Notes: generated from the letters alone by a model not told the origin. A stretch of 64,000 nucleotides of DNA from Streptomyces bauhiniae (GCF_004784475.1 NZ_SRRT01000005.1:186001-250000); one strand, 5' to 3'. Positions 1 to 9,852 are shown, numbered from the stretch's first letter. A program made the numbers and translations.

Positions 1-1151
1 GCGAGGTCGCCGGAGTGGAACCAGCCGTCGCGGAAGGCGTCGGCACTCTCCTCGGGCTTGTCCCAGTAGCCCTCGCAGAGCTGGGGCGAGCGGTAGACGA
101 TCTCGCCGGGCGTGCCGTCGGGCACCTCCGCGCCCTCCTCGTCCACCACGCGGGCGTCCACGAACAGCACGGTGCGGCCGCAGGAATCCAGGCGGCCCTT
201 GTGCTCGTTCGGGGCGAGGACGGTGGCGAGCGGGCCGATCTCGCTCTGTCCGAAGCAGTTGTAGAAGGCCAGCTTCGGCAGCCGTTCGCGCAGCTTCTCC
301 AGCACGGGCACCGGCATGATCGAGGCGCCGTAGTACGCCTTGCGCAGGCCGCCGAGGTCGCGGTCGGCGAAGTCGGGGCGGGCCGCGAGCGCGATCCACA
401 CGGTGGGCGGCGCGAACAGGCTGTCGCAGCGGCCCTGTTCGATCAGGTCGAGCAGGCGGTCGCCGTCGGGGGCGTCGAGGATCGTGTTGGTCGCGCCGAC
501 CGCGAGGTAGGGCAGCAGGAAGACGTGCATCTGCGCCGAGTGGTAGAGCGGCAGCGCGTGCACGGGGAGGTCACCGGCGCTCAGGTCGAGGGCGGTGATG
601 GCGCTGAGGTACTCGTGGACCAGCGCCCGGTGGGTCATCATCGCGCCCTTGGGCAGCGCGGTGGTGCCTGAGGTGTACAGCAGTTGGACGAGGTCCTCGG
701 TGCGCGGCTCGGGCCCGTCGTACGGCTCGGTGCCGGCCAGCCCCGCGAGCAGGGAGCCGTCGGCGTCGCGCAGCGGGAGGGTGCGGGTGCCGGCCGGGAG
801 CCGGTCGGCGAGGGCCGGGTCGGTGAGGGTGAGGGCGCTGCCGGACTGGTCGAGCAGATAGGCGAGGTCGGCGCCGGTGAGGTTCTGGTTGACCGGGACG
901 TGGACGAGGCCCGCGCGGGCGCAGCCGAGGAAGGCGATGAGGTAGGCGTCGGAGTTGTGGCCGTAGGCGGCGACCCGGTCGCCCGTCTCCAGTCCCTCGG
1001 CCAGCAGCAGGGCGGCGGCGCGGGAGACGGCGTCGTCCAGTTCGGCGTAGGTCCAGGTGCGGTCGCCGTACTTCAGCGCCACGCGTGCCGGGGTGCGGCG
1101 GGCGCTGCGGCGCAGCACTCCGTCGACGGTGCTGCCGTGTCCCTGTGTCAT
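1..1151 (-). CDS. Acyl-CoA synthetase / AMP-dependent ligase (3' end cut by window)
   Basis: ANL-superfamily enzyme that adenylates a carboxylic acid and transfers it to CoA. The visible part begins MTQGHGSTVDGV at an ATG (complement of 1149-1151) and runs off the left edge after about 383 residues, so the C-terminal lid domain is missing here. The phosphate-binding motif LLYTSGTTALPKG lies near residue 165. The A5-like motif FYNCFGQSE lies near 300, and the GEIVYRSPQ...YWDKPE and WFHSGDLA segments are close to the edge. These are typical of fatty-acyl or aryl-CoA ligases rather than NRPS A domains. It lies 55 bases downstream of the FAD oxidoreductase on the same strand, so the two may be co-transcribed. 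The substrate cannot be read. Confidence 0.9.
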   Translation of the reverse strand, partial: MTQGHGSTVDGVLRRSARRTPARVALKYGDRTWTYAELDDAVSRAAALLLAEGLETGDRVAAYGHNSDAYLIAFLGCARAGLVHVPVNQNLTGADLAYLLDQSGSALTLTDPALADRLPAGTRTLPLRDADGSLLAGLAGTEPYDGPEPRTEDLVQLLYTSGTTALPKGAMMTHRALVHEYLSAITALDLSAGDLPVHALPLYHSAQMHVFLLPYLAVGATNTILDAPDGDRLLDLIEQGRCDSLFAPPTVWIALAARPDFADRDLGGLRKAYYGASIMPVPVLEKLRERLPKLAFYNCFGQSEIGPLATVLAPNEHKGRLDSCGRTVLFVDARVVDEEGAEVPDGTPGEIVYRSPQLCEGYWDKPEESADAFRDGWFHSGDL

Positions 1152-1206
1152 GAGAGCCGATCCTCGGGCCGGCCGGTCCCGAGGTCAAGATCTTCGGCGG
1201 CCGGGG

Positions 1207-2766
1207 TCACTCCCCCAGCACGGCCATCGCCGCGTTGTGTCCCGGCACCCCGCTGACCCCGCCGCCGCGCACCGCGCCCGCGCCGCACAGCAGGACATTG
1301 GCGTGCCGGGTCTCCACGCCCCAGCGTCCGGTGCCGTCCTCGGCGTAGGGCCAGGTGAGGGGGCGGTGGAAGATGTTGCCGCCGGGCAGGCCGAGGTCGC
1401 GGTCGAGGTCGAGCGGGGTCTTGGCCTCGATGCAGGGGCGGCCGTCGGCGTCGGTGGCCAGGCAGTCCGCGAGGGGTTCGGCGAGGTGGGCGTCGAGCTG
1501 GGCGAGGGTGGACTTGAGGAGTTCCTCGCGTACGGCGTCGTTGTCGTGGGCGAAGAGGCGGGCGGGGGTGTGCAGGCCGAAGAGGGTGAGGGTCTGGTAG
1601 CCGCGCCCGGCGAGGTCGGGGCCGAGGATGGTGGGGTCGGTCAGGGAGTGGCAGTAGATCTCCGAGGGCGGCGCGGTGGGGAGTTGGCCCGCGGCGGCCT
1701 GGGCGTGGGCGGTGGCGAGCTGCTGGTAGCCCTCGGCGATGTGGAAGGTCCCGGCGAACGCCTCGCGCGGGTCGACGGAGCTGTCCTTGAGCCGGGGCAG
1801 CCTCGTGAGCAGCATGTTCACCTTGAGCTGGGCGCCCTCGGCGGGCTCGGGCGCCGGATCTCCGGTGAGGGCGGCGAGTTCGCGCGGGGAGGCGCCCACC
1901 AGGACGTGCCGGGCGGCGGCGACGCCCTCGCCGTCGGCGGTGCGGTAGGTGACCTCGGCGGTGCGGCCGTCGGTGTCGATACGGACGGCCTCGTGCCCGG
2001 TGACGATCTCGGCCCCGGCCGCGCGGGCCGCGTCCGCGAGGGCGTCGGTGAGGGCGCCCATGCCGCCGACGGGGACGTCCCAGGCACCGGTGCCGCCGCC
2101 GATCACGTGGTAGAGGAAGCAGCGGTTCTGGGCGAGGGAGGGGTCGTGGGCGTCGGCGAAGGTGCCGATCAGCGCGTCGGTGAGGACGACACCCCGGACC
2201 AGGTCGTCGTGGAAGTTCTCCTCGACGGCGACCCCGATCGGCTCCTCGAACAGGGCCCGCCAGGCGTCCTCGTCACCGACGCGGGCGCGGAGTTCGGCGC
2301 GGCTGGGCAGCGGTTCGGTGAGGGTCGGGAAGACCCGCCGGGCGACCTCGCCGGTCATCCCGTAGAAGCGCTGCCAGGCGGTGAACTCGCGCTCACCGCC
2401 GGTCAGTTCGGCGAAGGCCCGCTTGGTGCGCTCCTCGCCGCCCCCGACGAGCAGCCCGGTGGCCCGGCCGCCGCGCTCGACGGGGGTGTACGAGGAGATG
2501 GTCCGGCCCCGCACCCGGAACTCCAGCCCGAGATCCCGGACGATCTTGTCGGGCAGCAGGCTGACGAGGTACGAGTACCGCGACAGCCGCGCGTCCACCC
2601 CGGCGAACGGCCGGCTGGACACGGCCGCGCCCCCGGTGTGCCCGAGCCGCTCCAGCAGCAGGACCGAGCGCCCGGCGCGGGCCAGATAGGCGGCCGCGAC
2701 CAGGCCGTTGTGTCCCCCGCCGACGATGACGGCGTCGTAGGTCCGGGTTCCCTCGTGTGCAGGCAT
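1207..2766 (-). CDS. FAD-dependent oxidoreductase, phytoene-desaturase-like
   Basis: About 519 residues. The N-terminus carries the dinucleotide-binding motif VIVGGGHNGLVAAAYLARAG and then the acidic ERLGHTGGAA segment, which is the FAD-binding fold of the phytoene dehydrogenase / NAD(P)-FAD oxidoreductase family. The C-terminus (LLCGAGAVRGGGVSGVPGHNAAM) is the second FAD contact of the same family. No carotenoid genes (crtB, crtE, crtY) lie nearby, so a role in carotenoid synthesis is not supported; many Streptomyces paralogues are uncharacterised. The ATG at 2766 (MPAHEG) is preferred, but an in-frame GTG at 2781 is possible because neither has a strong ribosome binding site. It is followed by the acyl-CoA ligase on the same strand. 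Confidence 0.85.
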   Translation of the reverse strand: MPAHEGTRTYDAVIVGGGHNGLVAAAYLARAGRSVLLLERLGHTGGAAVSSRPFAGVDARLSRYSYLVSLLPDKIVRDLGLEFRVRGRTISSYTPVERGGRATGLLVGGGEERTKRAFAELTGGEREFTAWQRFYGMTGEVARRVFPTLTEPLPSRAELRARVGDEDAWRALFEEPIGVAVEENFHDDLVRGVVLTDALIGTFADAHDPSLAQNRCFLYHVIGGGTGAWDVPVGGMGALTDALADAARAAGAEIVTGHEAVRIDTDGRTAEVTYRTADGEGVAAARHVLVGASPRELAALTGDPAPEPAEGAQLKVNMLLTRLPRLKDSSVDPREAFAGTFHIAEGYQQLATAHAQAAAGQLPTAPPSEIYCHSLTDPTILGPDLAGRGYQTLTLFGLHTPARLFAHDNDAVREELLKSTLAQLDAHLAEPLADCLATDADGRPCIEAKTPLDLDRDLGLPGGNIFHRPLTWPYAEDGTGRWGVETRHANVLLCGAGAVRGGGVSGVPGHNAAMAVLGE

Positions 2767-2805
2767 GGTTCTTGGTAGCACGGTTGATCTTCGCCGGATA
2801 GAGGG

Positions 2806-3339
2806 CTAGTCGGTGCAGTGCGCTCCCGCCTCGCTCCCGTCGGCGTTCGAGCCGACGGTGACCTCGTAGCCGATGCCCTTGCCGGGGTCGGGGACGGGGG
2901 ACCAGGCGTCGAGCTGGAAGTCGACGTCGAGCACCAGGTAACGCCCGTCGTCGGTCCGGGTCCAGCAGGCGGCTCCGGCACGCGGGGCGGGTCCGGTGTG
3001 CCAGCCCTGGGCGGCGGCGGTGCGGGTGTAGTGGTCCATGACGGCCTGGCGGGTGCCGGGGAAGGCGTAGACGCGGCCCGCGTGCAGCCAGGCCGGGCCC
3101 GCGCTGTCGTCGTCGCAGCCCGTGGAGACGCCCGCGCCACGGTAGTTGGCGGGGTCGGTGGCACCGGTGGGCGGTGAGGACAGCACCTTCTGGGCGGCGA
3201 GGTCCTTGCGCGCGGCCCCCGAACCGTCGCAGCTCGCGCCGCTGTCGACGAGGGAGCATCCGGTGAGCAGGGCGGCGGGCAGCAGGAGTGCGGTGGGGAG
3301 GGCCGCACGGCGGAAGAGGGAGGGGACGGTGGGGGACAA
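2806..3339 (-). CDS. Small secreted lipoprotein downstream of the RHS toxin-like gene
   Basis: About 177 residues. The signal peptide ends in a lipobox (ALLTGC), so it should be lipid-anchored outside the membrane. A TTG start at 3339 (L/M-SPTVPSLFRRAAL) is chosen because AGGAG lies five bases upstream; a longer frame reaches 3378 but overlaps this site. The mature part has four Cys residues and no family I recognise. It begins 58 bases after the RHS protein stops, the place where polymorphic toxin loci carry an immunity gene. An immunity role is only an inference from position; many Streptomyces lipoproteins of this size have no known role. Confidence 0.75.
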   Translation of the reverse strand: MSPTVPSLFRRAALPTALLLPAALLTGCSLVDSGASCDGSGAARKDLAAQKVLSSPPTGATDPANYRGAGVSTGCDDDSAGPAWLHAGRVYAFPGTRQAVMDHYTRTAAAQGWHTGPAPRAGAACWTRTDDGRYLVLDVDFQLDAWSPVPDPGKGIGYEVTVGSNADGSEAGAHCTD

Positions 3340-3397
3340 CTCTGCTCCTGAGTAGGGGGTCTGGCGCGCGGGTGTCACCGGGGTGCGCCGCTGGCGG

Positions 3398-3810
3398 CTA
3401 GCCCCAGAGGTAGCCGTAACGGAAGAGGTAGCTGCCGACCTGGTAGAGATACTGGAGCAGCAGGCCCCTGTTCAGCCAGTACCGGGTCTGTCTCCGGTTG
3501 TAGCTGCTGGACTCGAAGATCCGCGCGACCCGGTTGTTGTGCTGGTCGACGCGGGTGTCGCACCGCCCGTGCCGGGGGCAACGCTCGCCCCATTCATGGG
3601 CGTTGCCGATCCGCTCCGCCGCGTTCCAGCCGAAGAAGTACGTGAGGCTGGCCTGCCAGATGAAGTGGCGGACGGCGTTGCGGCGGCCTCGGTTGCCCTT
3701 GATGTTCCAGGACAGCACGCCCGACAGGTACATCACGAACACGCAGTTGGAGTAGCCGAGGCTCATGCACGCCCGGACCTCGTGGCACTCCTTGTTGCAA
3801 CGCCCGTCCA
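3398..3810 (-). other. Variable toxin-like tip of the RHS protein
   Basis: The last 137 or so codons of the RHS gene, after the core motif GYDLDG. Polar residues that repeat a family pattern are RHFIW, NAHEWG and DQHNN. GC drops compared with the repeat region (aagaagtacgtgaggctggcc and similar), consistent with tip exchange in polymorphic toxins. Four Cys residues cluster at its start (CNKECHEVRACMS). Function is inferred only from position and motif layout. Confidence 0.6.
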
Positions 3811-6800
3811 GGTCATAGCCGTTGACGGGATCACCGCTCGCGTACTCGTAGGCGTTGGCGCTGCCTCCGCGCACCGGGTCCACGGAGAGGAAGCGGCCGG
3901 TGGCGGGGCCGTAGAGCCGGGCGCCCATGAGGACGATGCCGGTGACGGTCTCGGCGGAGCGCTGCTTGCCGCCGAGCCAGCCGTAGCGGGCGGCGCCCTG
4001 GCCGGTGCGCGGGTTGCCGTACTCGTCGGCGTCCAGGACGGTAGGGGCGGTGCCCTGGTCGGCCGGGAGCTGGAGTGTGACATCGCCGTGCAGGTTGGCC
4101 AGTTGGAGGACGACGCCGCCGGTCTTGGTGCTGGTGGCCGCCAGGTTGCCGTCGGTGCCGGTGATGTTGCGGGTGACGGCGCCCGCGGTGTCCTCGGTGA
4201 TCCAGCGGGGGCTGTCCTCGTCGCCGCCGAAGTGGTTGACCTTCGTGGCGCTCTGGGTCCAGGTGCCCGAGGCGTTGCTCTCCTCGGTCCAGGTGCGGAG
4301 CCGCTGGATGGAGTCGAGGGTCCAGGTCTGGCGCCGGGTGCCCGAGGTCATCTGCTGGACCATGTCGTTGGCGTAGTAGGCGAGGGTGGTGCCGGGGCTG
4401 GTGGTGGTGCGGCCGAAGGCGTCGTAGACGTAGCCGGAGTTCACCAGGCGGTCGGCGGTGTCGTAGGTGTAGCTCTTGGTGGTGGCTCCCGAGGTGGTGC
4501 AGTCGGCGCCGACCGGGGCGACGGCGGTGGCGAGGGTCTTGCGGTTGCTGTTCTTGTCGAAGGTGTAGGTGCGGGTGGTGCAGTAGGCGTCGGTGCTGGT
4601 GTCCTGGGCCTGGGTGAGCCGGCCCGCCGCGTCGTAGGTGAAGCTCTGCGAGGCGGTGACGCCGGGGGTGCCGGTGTGCGTGGCGCGCTGGCCGTGCACG
4701 GTCAGGGTGACGCTGTCGGAGACCAGGACGGTGCCGTCCGAGGTGCGGGTGTAGACCTTGGCGGTCTGCGCCCCGGCCGGGTCGGTGGTCTGGGCCATGG
4801 TGTAGCCGCCGGGCAGCGTCTGGGTGGTGACGGCGCCGTCCGCGTCGTACCGGGTGGTGAAGGTGCCCGCCACCGAGTCGGTGACGGAGGTGGCCAGGCC
4901 GCGCGGGTCGATGCCGGTGTCGTAGGTGTAGGTGGTCGTGGAGGGCACGCCGTCGGAGACGGTGACCGGCCGGTCCAGGGCGTCGTAGGCCGTGGTGGTG
5001 GTGCCGCCGTCGGCGTCGGTGTAGGAGATGCGGCGGCCGAGCGCGTCGTACGCCTCGGTGATGGTGCCGCCGCTCGTGGAGGTGACCTTGACCGGCAGGC
5101 CGGTGGCGGGGTCGTAGGAGGTGGTGCTCGCCGGTGCGGCGGCGCCGAGTCCGCCCGCGGTGGTGAGGGTGGTGGCGCGTCCGGCGGTGTCGAAGCCGGA
5201 ACTGACCGTACGGGTCACGCCGTTGGCGGTCTCGGTGACCTTGACGGCCTGCCCGTACTGGCCGTACTCGAAGGTGCGGGTGGGCAGGGCGGCCGGGTTG
5301 GAGCCGCCGCCGGTGATGGCCGCGGCGGGCGCGGTCTGGCAGACGAGGTCGGCCCATTCGGGCCGGTTGCCGCAGGTGCCGGTGCCGGTCGCGGTGTAGT
5401 AGGTGGTCCGGGTGGTACCGGCGTCGCTGCCGCTGGAGGCGGGCTGCGCGGTGGCGGAGACCCGGTTCTGGGTGTCGTAGCCGGTGGTGGACGTGATGTT
5501 CAGGCCGCCGGGGTCCTCTGTGGTCCCGGTGGGCTGGCCCTTGGCCCAGTCGATCGCGTACGTGGTGACGCGCGGGTCGGCGGTCAGAGTCGGCCAGGAG
5601 CGGGGCTGGGCGCCCACGGTGGACTTGGTGACCTGGTCCTCGACGATCGCCGAGCCGTCGGTGGGACGGCCCGTGTCGTACTCCTGGACGGTGTGGGCGC
5701 GGGCCGCGAGCCGGGTGCCGGCCGTGGCGAGCGTGGTGGTGCCGCTCACCAGGTCCGCGGCGAGGGCGATCTGGTGCAGCGGTCCGTAGGTGTCGGTCTC
5801 CCGGACGCCGTCCGCGCTGAACACCGAGGTGCTGGAGAGCAGTTGGGCGCGTTCGGCCGAGGACAGGGCGTTGATGCCGAGCGCGGTGAGCTGGGTGCGC
5901 TGGGTGTCGGTGGTGCCGAGCGCCAGTTCACGGTTGCCCGCGGTGAGGCTGCGGACGGTGTTGCCGTAGCCGTCGTACTCCGTGACGCCGATGCGGTGTC
6001 CGGGGGTGGCCCGGTCGACCTCGCGGCCGGAGGCGTTGAGGTAGTGGATGTCGGCTCGGGTGTAGGAGCCGGAGGTCAGGGACGGTCCGTCGTGGCTCGC
6101 GGGCACCTGGTCGGCGGGGAAGACGGCGGTGCCGTCGGTCGGCAGGTCGCTCTGGCCCCAGGAGGCGAGCGCGCCGGCGCCCAGGTCCTCCGGTGCCGCT
6201 CCCCCGCTGAGCGGGACGCCGTAGACGACGTTGGTCTCGGCGGTGCCGTTGGTCTGGGTGGCGCTGCCCGAGGTGAGCGTGGCGCGGGAGAACTTCAGCA
6301 GCATCCCGTCACCGGCCGCCGGGTTGGACCCGGCCTGCCCGTAGGTGAACGTCCACGGGAGCCGGCCGGGCGGGGTCTGGGTGGTGACGCGGCCGGCCGA
6401 GTCGTAGCCGTACACCGTCTTCAGCGCCGGGGAGATCCGCGGGTCCCAGGACTCCACGAGGCGGCCGGAGCCGTCGTACCGGAAGGCGGCGACGGTGGTG
6501 GCGGTCGCGGAGGCGGCGCCCGGTGCCGTGGACCACAGCTTGAGCGAGGCGACCTGGTCCTCCACGTCACCGGGGACCGTGGCGGTCGCGGTGGTCGTGA
6601 TGGCGTACCCGAACTCCAGGACGCGGCAGCCCTTGGTGGACGGGGTGGCCTGGCAGGTGGCCGCCGGCACCGCCGAGGTCGGCGCGATGAGGTACTTGGG
6701 CCGGGCGGTCTGCACCCCGCCGACCGTCACCGGCTCGGACACGGTCGTGGTGGTGGAGTCGGAGACGCCGTCGGTGTAGGAGGTCCGTACCTGCCAGGTG

Positions 6801-9718
6801 GTGCTGGTGGCGGTGGTGCGGACGAACGTGGTGATCTGGCCGTCGCTGGTCTCGATGCTGAAGCCGCCCGAGAAGGAGCCCTTCAGGGCGTAGTCCTCGG
6901 CGCCCGGCTCCGGCGTCCAGTCGGTGCCGTTCCCGGCGGAGGTGAAGTGGATCTCCGAACCGTCCGCGGCGGAGACGACGCTCAGCGAGGTCGCGGAGGT
7001 CTTGCGCAGGTACGAGAACGGGCTGTCGACCTGGTCGGAGGCGGCGCCGTACACCCACTCCTTGCCGAAGACGGGCACCTGGTCGTCGTCGCCCCCGGCC
7101 TGCGGGGTGCGGGAGGACGCGGTGCGCTGCACCGACATGTCGAAGAACGAGGCGTCGGTCGCGGACAGGGTGTAGTTGCCGGTCAGCAGGTTGAGCGAGC
7201 CCGGTCCGACGTCCTCGGTCGCGGCGCCGTCGGCGTTGCGGTCGACGACGGCCTCGATGGCGTCGGAGGAGGCCGGGGCGCCGGAACCGGTGAAGTTCGC
7301 GCGCAACTGGACGGTGCCGTCGGGCTTGACGGTGGTGGTGGCGTTCCAGGTCAGCTTGGCGCTCTTGCCGGAGGTCAGCGGGGCCGGCCAGGAGGACAGC
7401 GGCTGGCCGCCCACCGTGACGTCGGCGGCCGGGACCGGGGCCCAGTCGGCGTCGTCACCGCGCCGCCAGTCGAAGGACACGCCGGTGAACCGGCTGCCGT
7501 CCGCCTCGGCGGTCAGCGGCACGCGGGCCGCGGTGCGGGTGCCGTTGCGGGGGCTGGTGACGCCGCCCGGTCCGACGTGGAAGGTGTACACGACGGGGTC
7601 GGACTTGTTCTCCGCCTTGTCCGTGGTGCGCACCGACAGGGCGTTGGTGCCCGCGGTGTCCGGCTTCAACGTGATCTTCACCGGGGTGGTGGTGCCGCCG
7701 GTGGGCACCTGGGTCCAGGTGACGCCGTCCAGCGACCACTCGATGCCGTTCTGGTCGCCCGACGGGGGCGTGACGGTGAAGTCACCGGCCTGGCCGACGC
7801 CCTTGACCCAGCCGGTCGTCGGGTAGTCGGTGGAGGTCACCGAGGTGGGCGCGGAGGGCGCGGTGGTGTCCACGGTGAAGGTGGCCCAGGACGACCAGCC
7901 GAGGTTGTAGTGGGTGCCGTCGTAGGGGTTGGTGCGGAACTTGTAGGTCTTGCCGTTGGTGAGCACCCCGGCCGGGACGGTCACCGAGGCGGGCTGTCCG
8001 CTCGGCACGTACGGCGACACCAGGACGTTGCCGACCTGGGTGTTGGTGGCCGCGTCGTAGATCTGGAAGGTGCCGTCGACGGTGTCGTTGTTGACGTCCA
8101 CGAAGGTGTCGGTGAGCGTCGGGGTGGTGGTGTTGACGTACCAGGTCCCGTTGGTGCCCTTGAAGAACGGGGGTCCGGCCTGCTGGTCGGTGCCGGTCTT
8201 GGGCCGGTAGTTGTAGGTGACGGTCAGCTTGGGCACGTTCGAGGCGGCGTTGGCCGAGTTGAACCGCTTCCACTGCATGGTCGAGGCTTCGTCGGGTGCC
8301 TGGAGGCCCATGCCGCTGGTGGTGTTCTTGGCGGAGGCCCAGTTCTGGACGAGGGTGGTGACGTCGGCGTTGACCCAGCCGTCCGGCGCGGAGGCGCAGC
8401 CGGGGTTGCCGCGGGTCTCGCTGGAGGTGGCGAGCTTCTGGTTCCAGGCGGGCTGGGCCGTCCAGCGGGAGGCGGTCGACGCCTTGCCGGAGTCCCACAC
8501 GTCCCAGGGGTAGTTCTTGCAGTCGGTGTTGCCCGAGTGGAAGTTCCACAGGCTCAGCTTGGCGTTCGACACCAGGGAGTCGCTGATGGGCGCGGTGTTC
8601 CAGGTGATGAAGGACCGGGCGGTACGGGGGGTGCCGTCGCCGTTCTTGGTGCCGGGGTTGCCGAGGTCGAGTTCGACGTCGCTCGACCAGTCGACGGTCT
8701 CGCCCTGCTGGACATAGGTGTCGAAGACATTGGACAGCGCGGTGGTGGACGGGTCCACGGTGACCGGGTAGGTGGTCGCCGGGTCGGCCAGGAACGTGGC
8801 GTCCGGGGTGAAGGTGAGGTTCAGCGCGCCGTGGCTCCGCCGGACGGTGAGCCGGACCGGCGCCCGGTGGGTGTGCAGTCCGGAGACGGGGTCGACGCGG
8901 GCGTCCCACATCACCGGGGCGGGCATGACGGCCTGCTTCTTGCCCCTCTTGTCGGTGAGGAGCAGGCTGCCGTCCTTCTGCTGGGCGGCCGTGAGGCCCT
9001 TCGCCTTCAGCGGCAGGGTGTAGTGGTAACCGCCCTTGTCGGGGCGGGTGTTGAGGTTGACGAACTGCTCGAATCCGGTACGCGTGGCCGTCATGACCAT
9101 GTCACCACCGGGCACCGCGTCGCGGTAGGTGGCGCGGTTGCCCTTCAGGGCGGGCTTCGGCAGGGCGCCCTTCCACTGGAGCGTGACCTCGCGGTCGCCG
9201 CTCCCGAGGGTCACGAGGTCGGTGGTCTTCGCCGGACTCGCCTTGCCCGTCAGGGACTTGGGCGCGGCGGCGGTGCGGCCGGCCAGGTGCAGGCCGCGCG
9301 GGTGGGCCTTGGGCTCGATGCCGCCGTTCGCGTCGACCAGGTCCAGGTCGACACCGCGCCACTTGCCGGTGCCGGGGTCCTTGAACCGGACGGGCCCGGC
9401 GGTGAGTTCGGTGGTGAGGGAGCCGTTCTTGTTCACCCAGGTGGTGGAGGTCTCCGTCCGCTCGGAGAGCGCCTCCACCCGCTTGCCCGAGAGCCGGGTC
9501 GCGACCCGTGCCGAGGGGATGTCCGCCGCCTGGGTGGCGGCCGGCTTCTTCGCCGCCCTGGCGGGGTGGGACTGCTGCGCGGAGACGGCGGCCGCCGCGT
9601 AGGCGGTGTCGAGGAGGGTGATACTCAAAGTCAGGGACAGGACACCCGCGCTCCAGCGGGTGCCGCGTCCGATCCGGAAATGTCTGTGCCGCGAGGGCCT
9701 AGACCGGTGGATCGTCAT
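3398..9718 (-). CDS. Secreted RHS/YD-repeat protein with C-terminal toxin-like domain
   Basis: 2106 residues. Arginine-rich N-terminus and hydrophobic segment (about 20-45, ending AYAAAA) form a long export signal. Residues about 335-500 resemble a DNRLRE-type adhesion domain (VDPSTTALSNVFDTYV, then WTAQPAWN and MGLQAPDE). Fibronectin-like segments follow. From about 850 many YD/RHS repeats appear (YDGSGRLVESWDP, YDALGRRISYTDADGG). The RHS core end, GARLYGPATGRFLSVDPVRGG...NAYEYASGDPVNGYDLDG, is near residue 1950. After it comes a distinct tip of about 140 residues with the pattern NAVRHFIWQA...NAHEWG...DQHNN, which resembles DUF6973-type tips (RHxxW, HE, DxxNN). Such proteins are built as shells that release a C-terminal effector. 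The start ATG has only a weak purine-rich site. The tip's activity is unknown. Confidence 0.9.
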   Translation of the reverse strand: MTIHRSRPSRHRHFRIGRGTRWSAGVLSLTLSITLLDTAYAAAAVSAQQSHPARAAKKPAATQAADIPSARVATRLSGKRVEALSERTETSTTWVNKNGSLTTELTAGPVRFKDPGTGKWRGVDLDLVDANGGIEPKAHPRGLHLAGRTAAAPKSLTGKASPAKTTDLVTLGSGDREVTLQWKGALPKPALKGNRATYRDAVPGGDMVMTATRTGFEQFVNLNTRPDKGGYHYTLPLKAKGLTAAQQKDGSLLLTDKRGKKQAVMPAPVMWDARVDPVSGLHTHRAPVRLTVRRSHGALNLTFTPDATFLADPATTYPVTVDPSTTALSNVFDTYVQQGETVDWSSDVELDLGNPGTKNGDGTPRTARSFITWNTAPISDSLVSNAKLSLWNFHSGNTDCKNYPWDVWDSGKASTASRWTAQPAWNQKLATSSETRGNPGCASAPDGWVNADVTTLVQNWASAKNTTSGMGLQAPDEASTMQWKRFNSANAASNVPKLTVTYNYRPKTGTDQQAGPPFFKGTNGTWYVNTTTPTLTDTFVDVNNDTVDGTFQIYDAATNTQVGNVLVSPYVPSGQPASVTVPAGVLTNGKTYKFRTNPYDGTHYNLGWSSWATFTVDTTAPSAPTSVTSTDYPTTGWVKGVGQAGDFTVTPPSGDQNGIEWSLDGVTWTQVPTGGTTTPVKITLKPDTAGTNALSVRTTDKAENKSDPVVYTFHVGPGGVTSPRNGTRTAARVPLTAEADGSRFTGVSFDWRRGDDADWAPVPAADVTVGGQPLSSWPAPLTSGKSAKLTWNATTTVKPDGTVQLRANFTGSGAPASSDAIEAVVDRNADGAATEDVGPGSLNLLTGNYTLSATDASFFDMSVQRTASSRTPQAGGDDDQVPVFGKEWVYGAASDQVDSPFSYLRKTSATSLSVVSAADGSEIHFTSAGNGTDWTPEPGAEDYALKGSFSGGFSIETSDGQITTFVRTTATSTTWQVRTSYTDGVSDSTTTTVSEPVTVGGVQTARPKYLIAPTSAVPAATCQATPSTKGCRVLEFGYAITTTATATVPGDVEDQVASLKLWSTAPGAASATATTVAAFRYDGSGRLVESWDPRISPALKTVYGYDSAGRVTTQTPPGRLPWTFTYGQAGSNPAAGDGMLLKFSRATLTSGSATQTNGTAETNVVYGVPLSGGAAPEDLGAGALASWGQSDLPTDGTAVFPADQVPASHDGPSLTSGSYTRADIHYLNASGREVDRATPGHRIGVTEYDGYGNTVRSLTAGNRELALGTTDTQRTQLTALGINALSSAERAQLLSSTSVFSADGVRETDTYGPLHQIALAADLVSGTTTLATAGTRLAARAHTVQEYDTGRPTDGSAIVEDQVTKSTVGAQPRSWPTLTADPRVTTYAIDWAKGQPTGTTEDPGGLNITSTTGYDTQNRVSATAQPASSGSDAGTTRTTYYTATGTGTCGNRPEWADLVCQTAPAAAITGGGSNPAALPTRTFEYGQYGQAVKVTETANGVTRTVSSGFDTAGRATTLTTAGGLGAAAPASTTSYDPATGLPVKVTSTSGGTITEAYDALGRRISYTDADGGTTTTAYDALDRPVTVSDGVPSTTTYTYDTGIDPRGLATSVTDSVAGTFTTRYDADGAVTTQTLPGGYTMAQTTDPAGAQTAKVYTRTSDGTVLVSDSVTLTVHGQRATHTGTPGVTASQSFTYDAAGRLTQAQDTSTDAYCTTRTYTFDKNSNRKTLATAVAPVGADCTTSGATTKSYTYDTADRLVNSGYVYDAFGRTTTSPGTTLAYYANDMVQQMTSGTRRQTWTLDSIQRLRTWTEESNASGTWTQSATKVNHFGGDEDSPRWITEDTAGAVTRNITGTDGNLAATSTKTGGVVLQLANLHGDVTLQLPADQGTAPTVLDADEYGNPRTGQGAARYGWLGGKQRSAETVTGIVLMGARLYGPATGRFLSVDPVRGGSANAYEYASGDPVNGYDLDGRCNKECHEVRACMSLGYSNCVFVMYLSGVLSWNIKGNRGRRNAVRHFIWQASLTYFFGWNAAERIGNAHEWGERCPRHGRCDTRVDQHNNRVARIFESSSYNRRQTRYWLNRGLLLQYLYQVGSYLFRYGYLWG

Positions 9719-9852
9719 GATTCTTCGGCCATTTCACTTCGTGACGGTGCATCACAGATGTGAAGCGCCTGTGAAGTTACGATGACCGAAAAGATGGCAA
9801 AGGACCGCAACGGGAGCTGTCCGGGATCTATCCCTCCCACCAACCCCCTTGT

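Noticed and set aside
1..1151. The acyl-CoA ligase as a loading enzyme for the NRPS
   Set aside because: It lies 11 kb from the cluster, without an iron box, and module 1 has its own A domain with an nMT and only a C remnant, so no fatty-acyl starter is expected.
1..2766. A carotenoid cluster because of the phytoene-desaturase-like enzyme
   Set aside because: No other crt-type gene is nearby, and this FAD family is very broad in Streptomyces.
3383..9763. 2126-codon open frame opposite the RHS gene
   Set aside because: Same effect; no domain, Gly/Val-rich composition, and it covers exactly the RHS gene.
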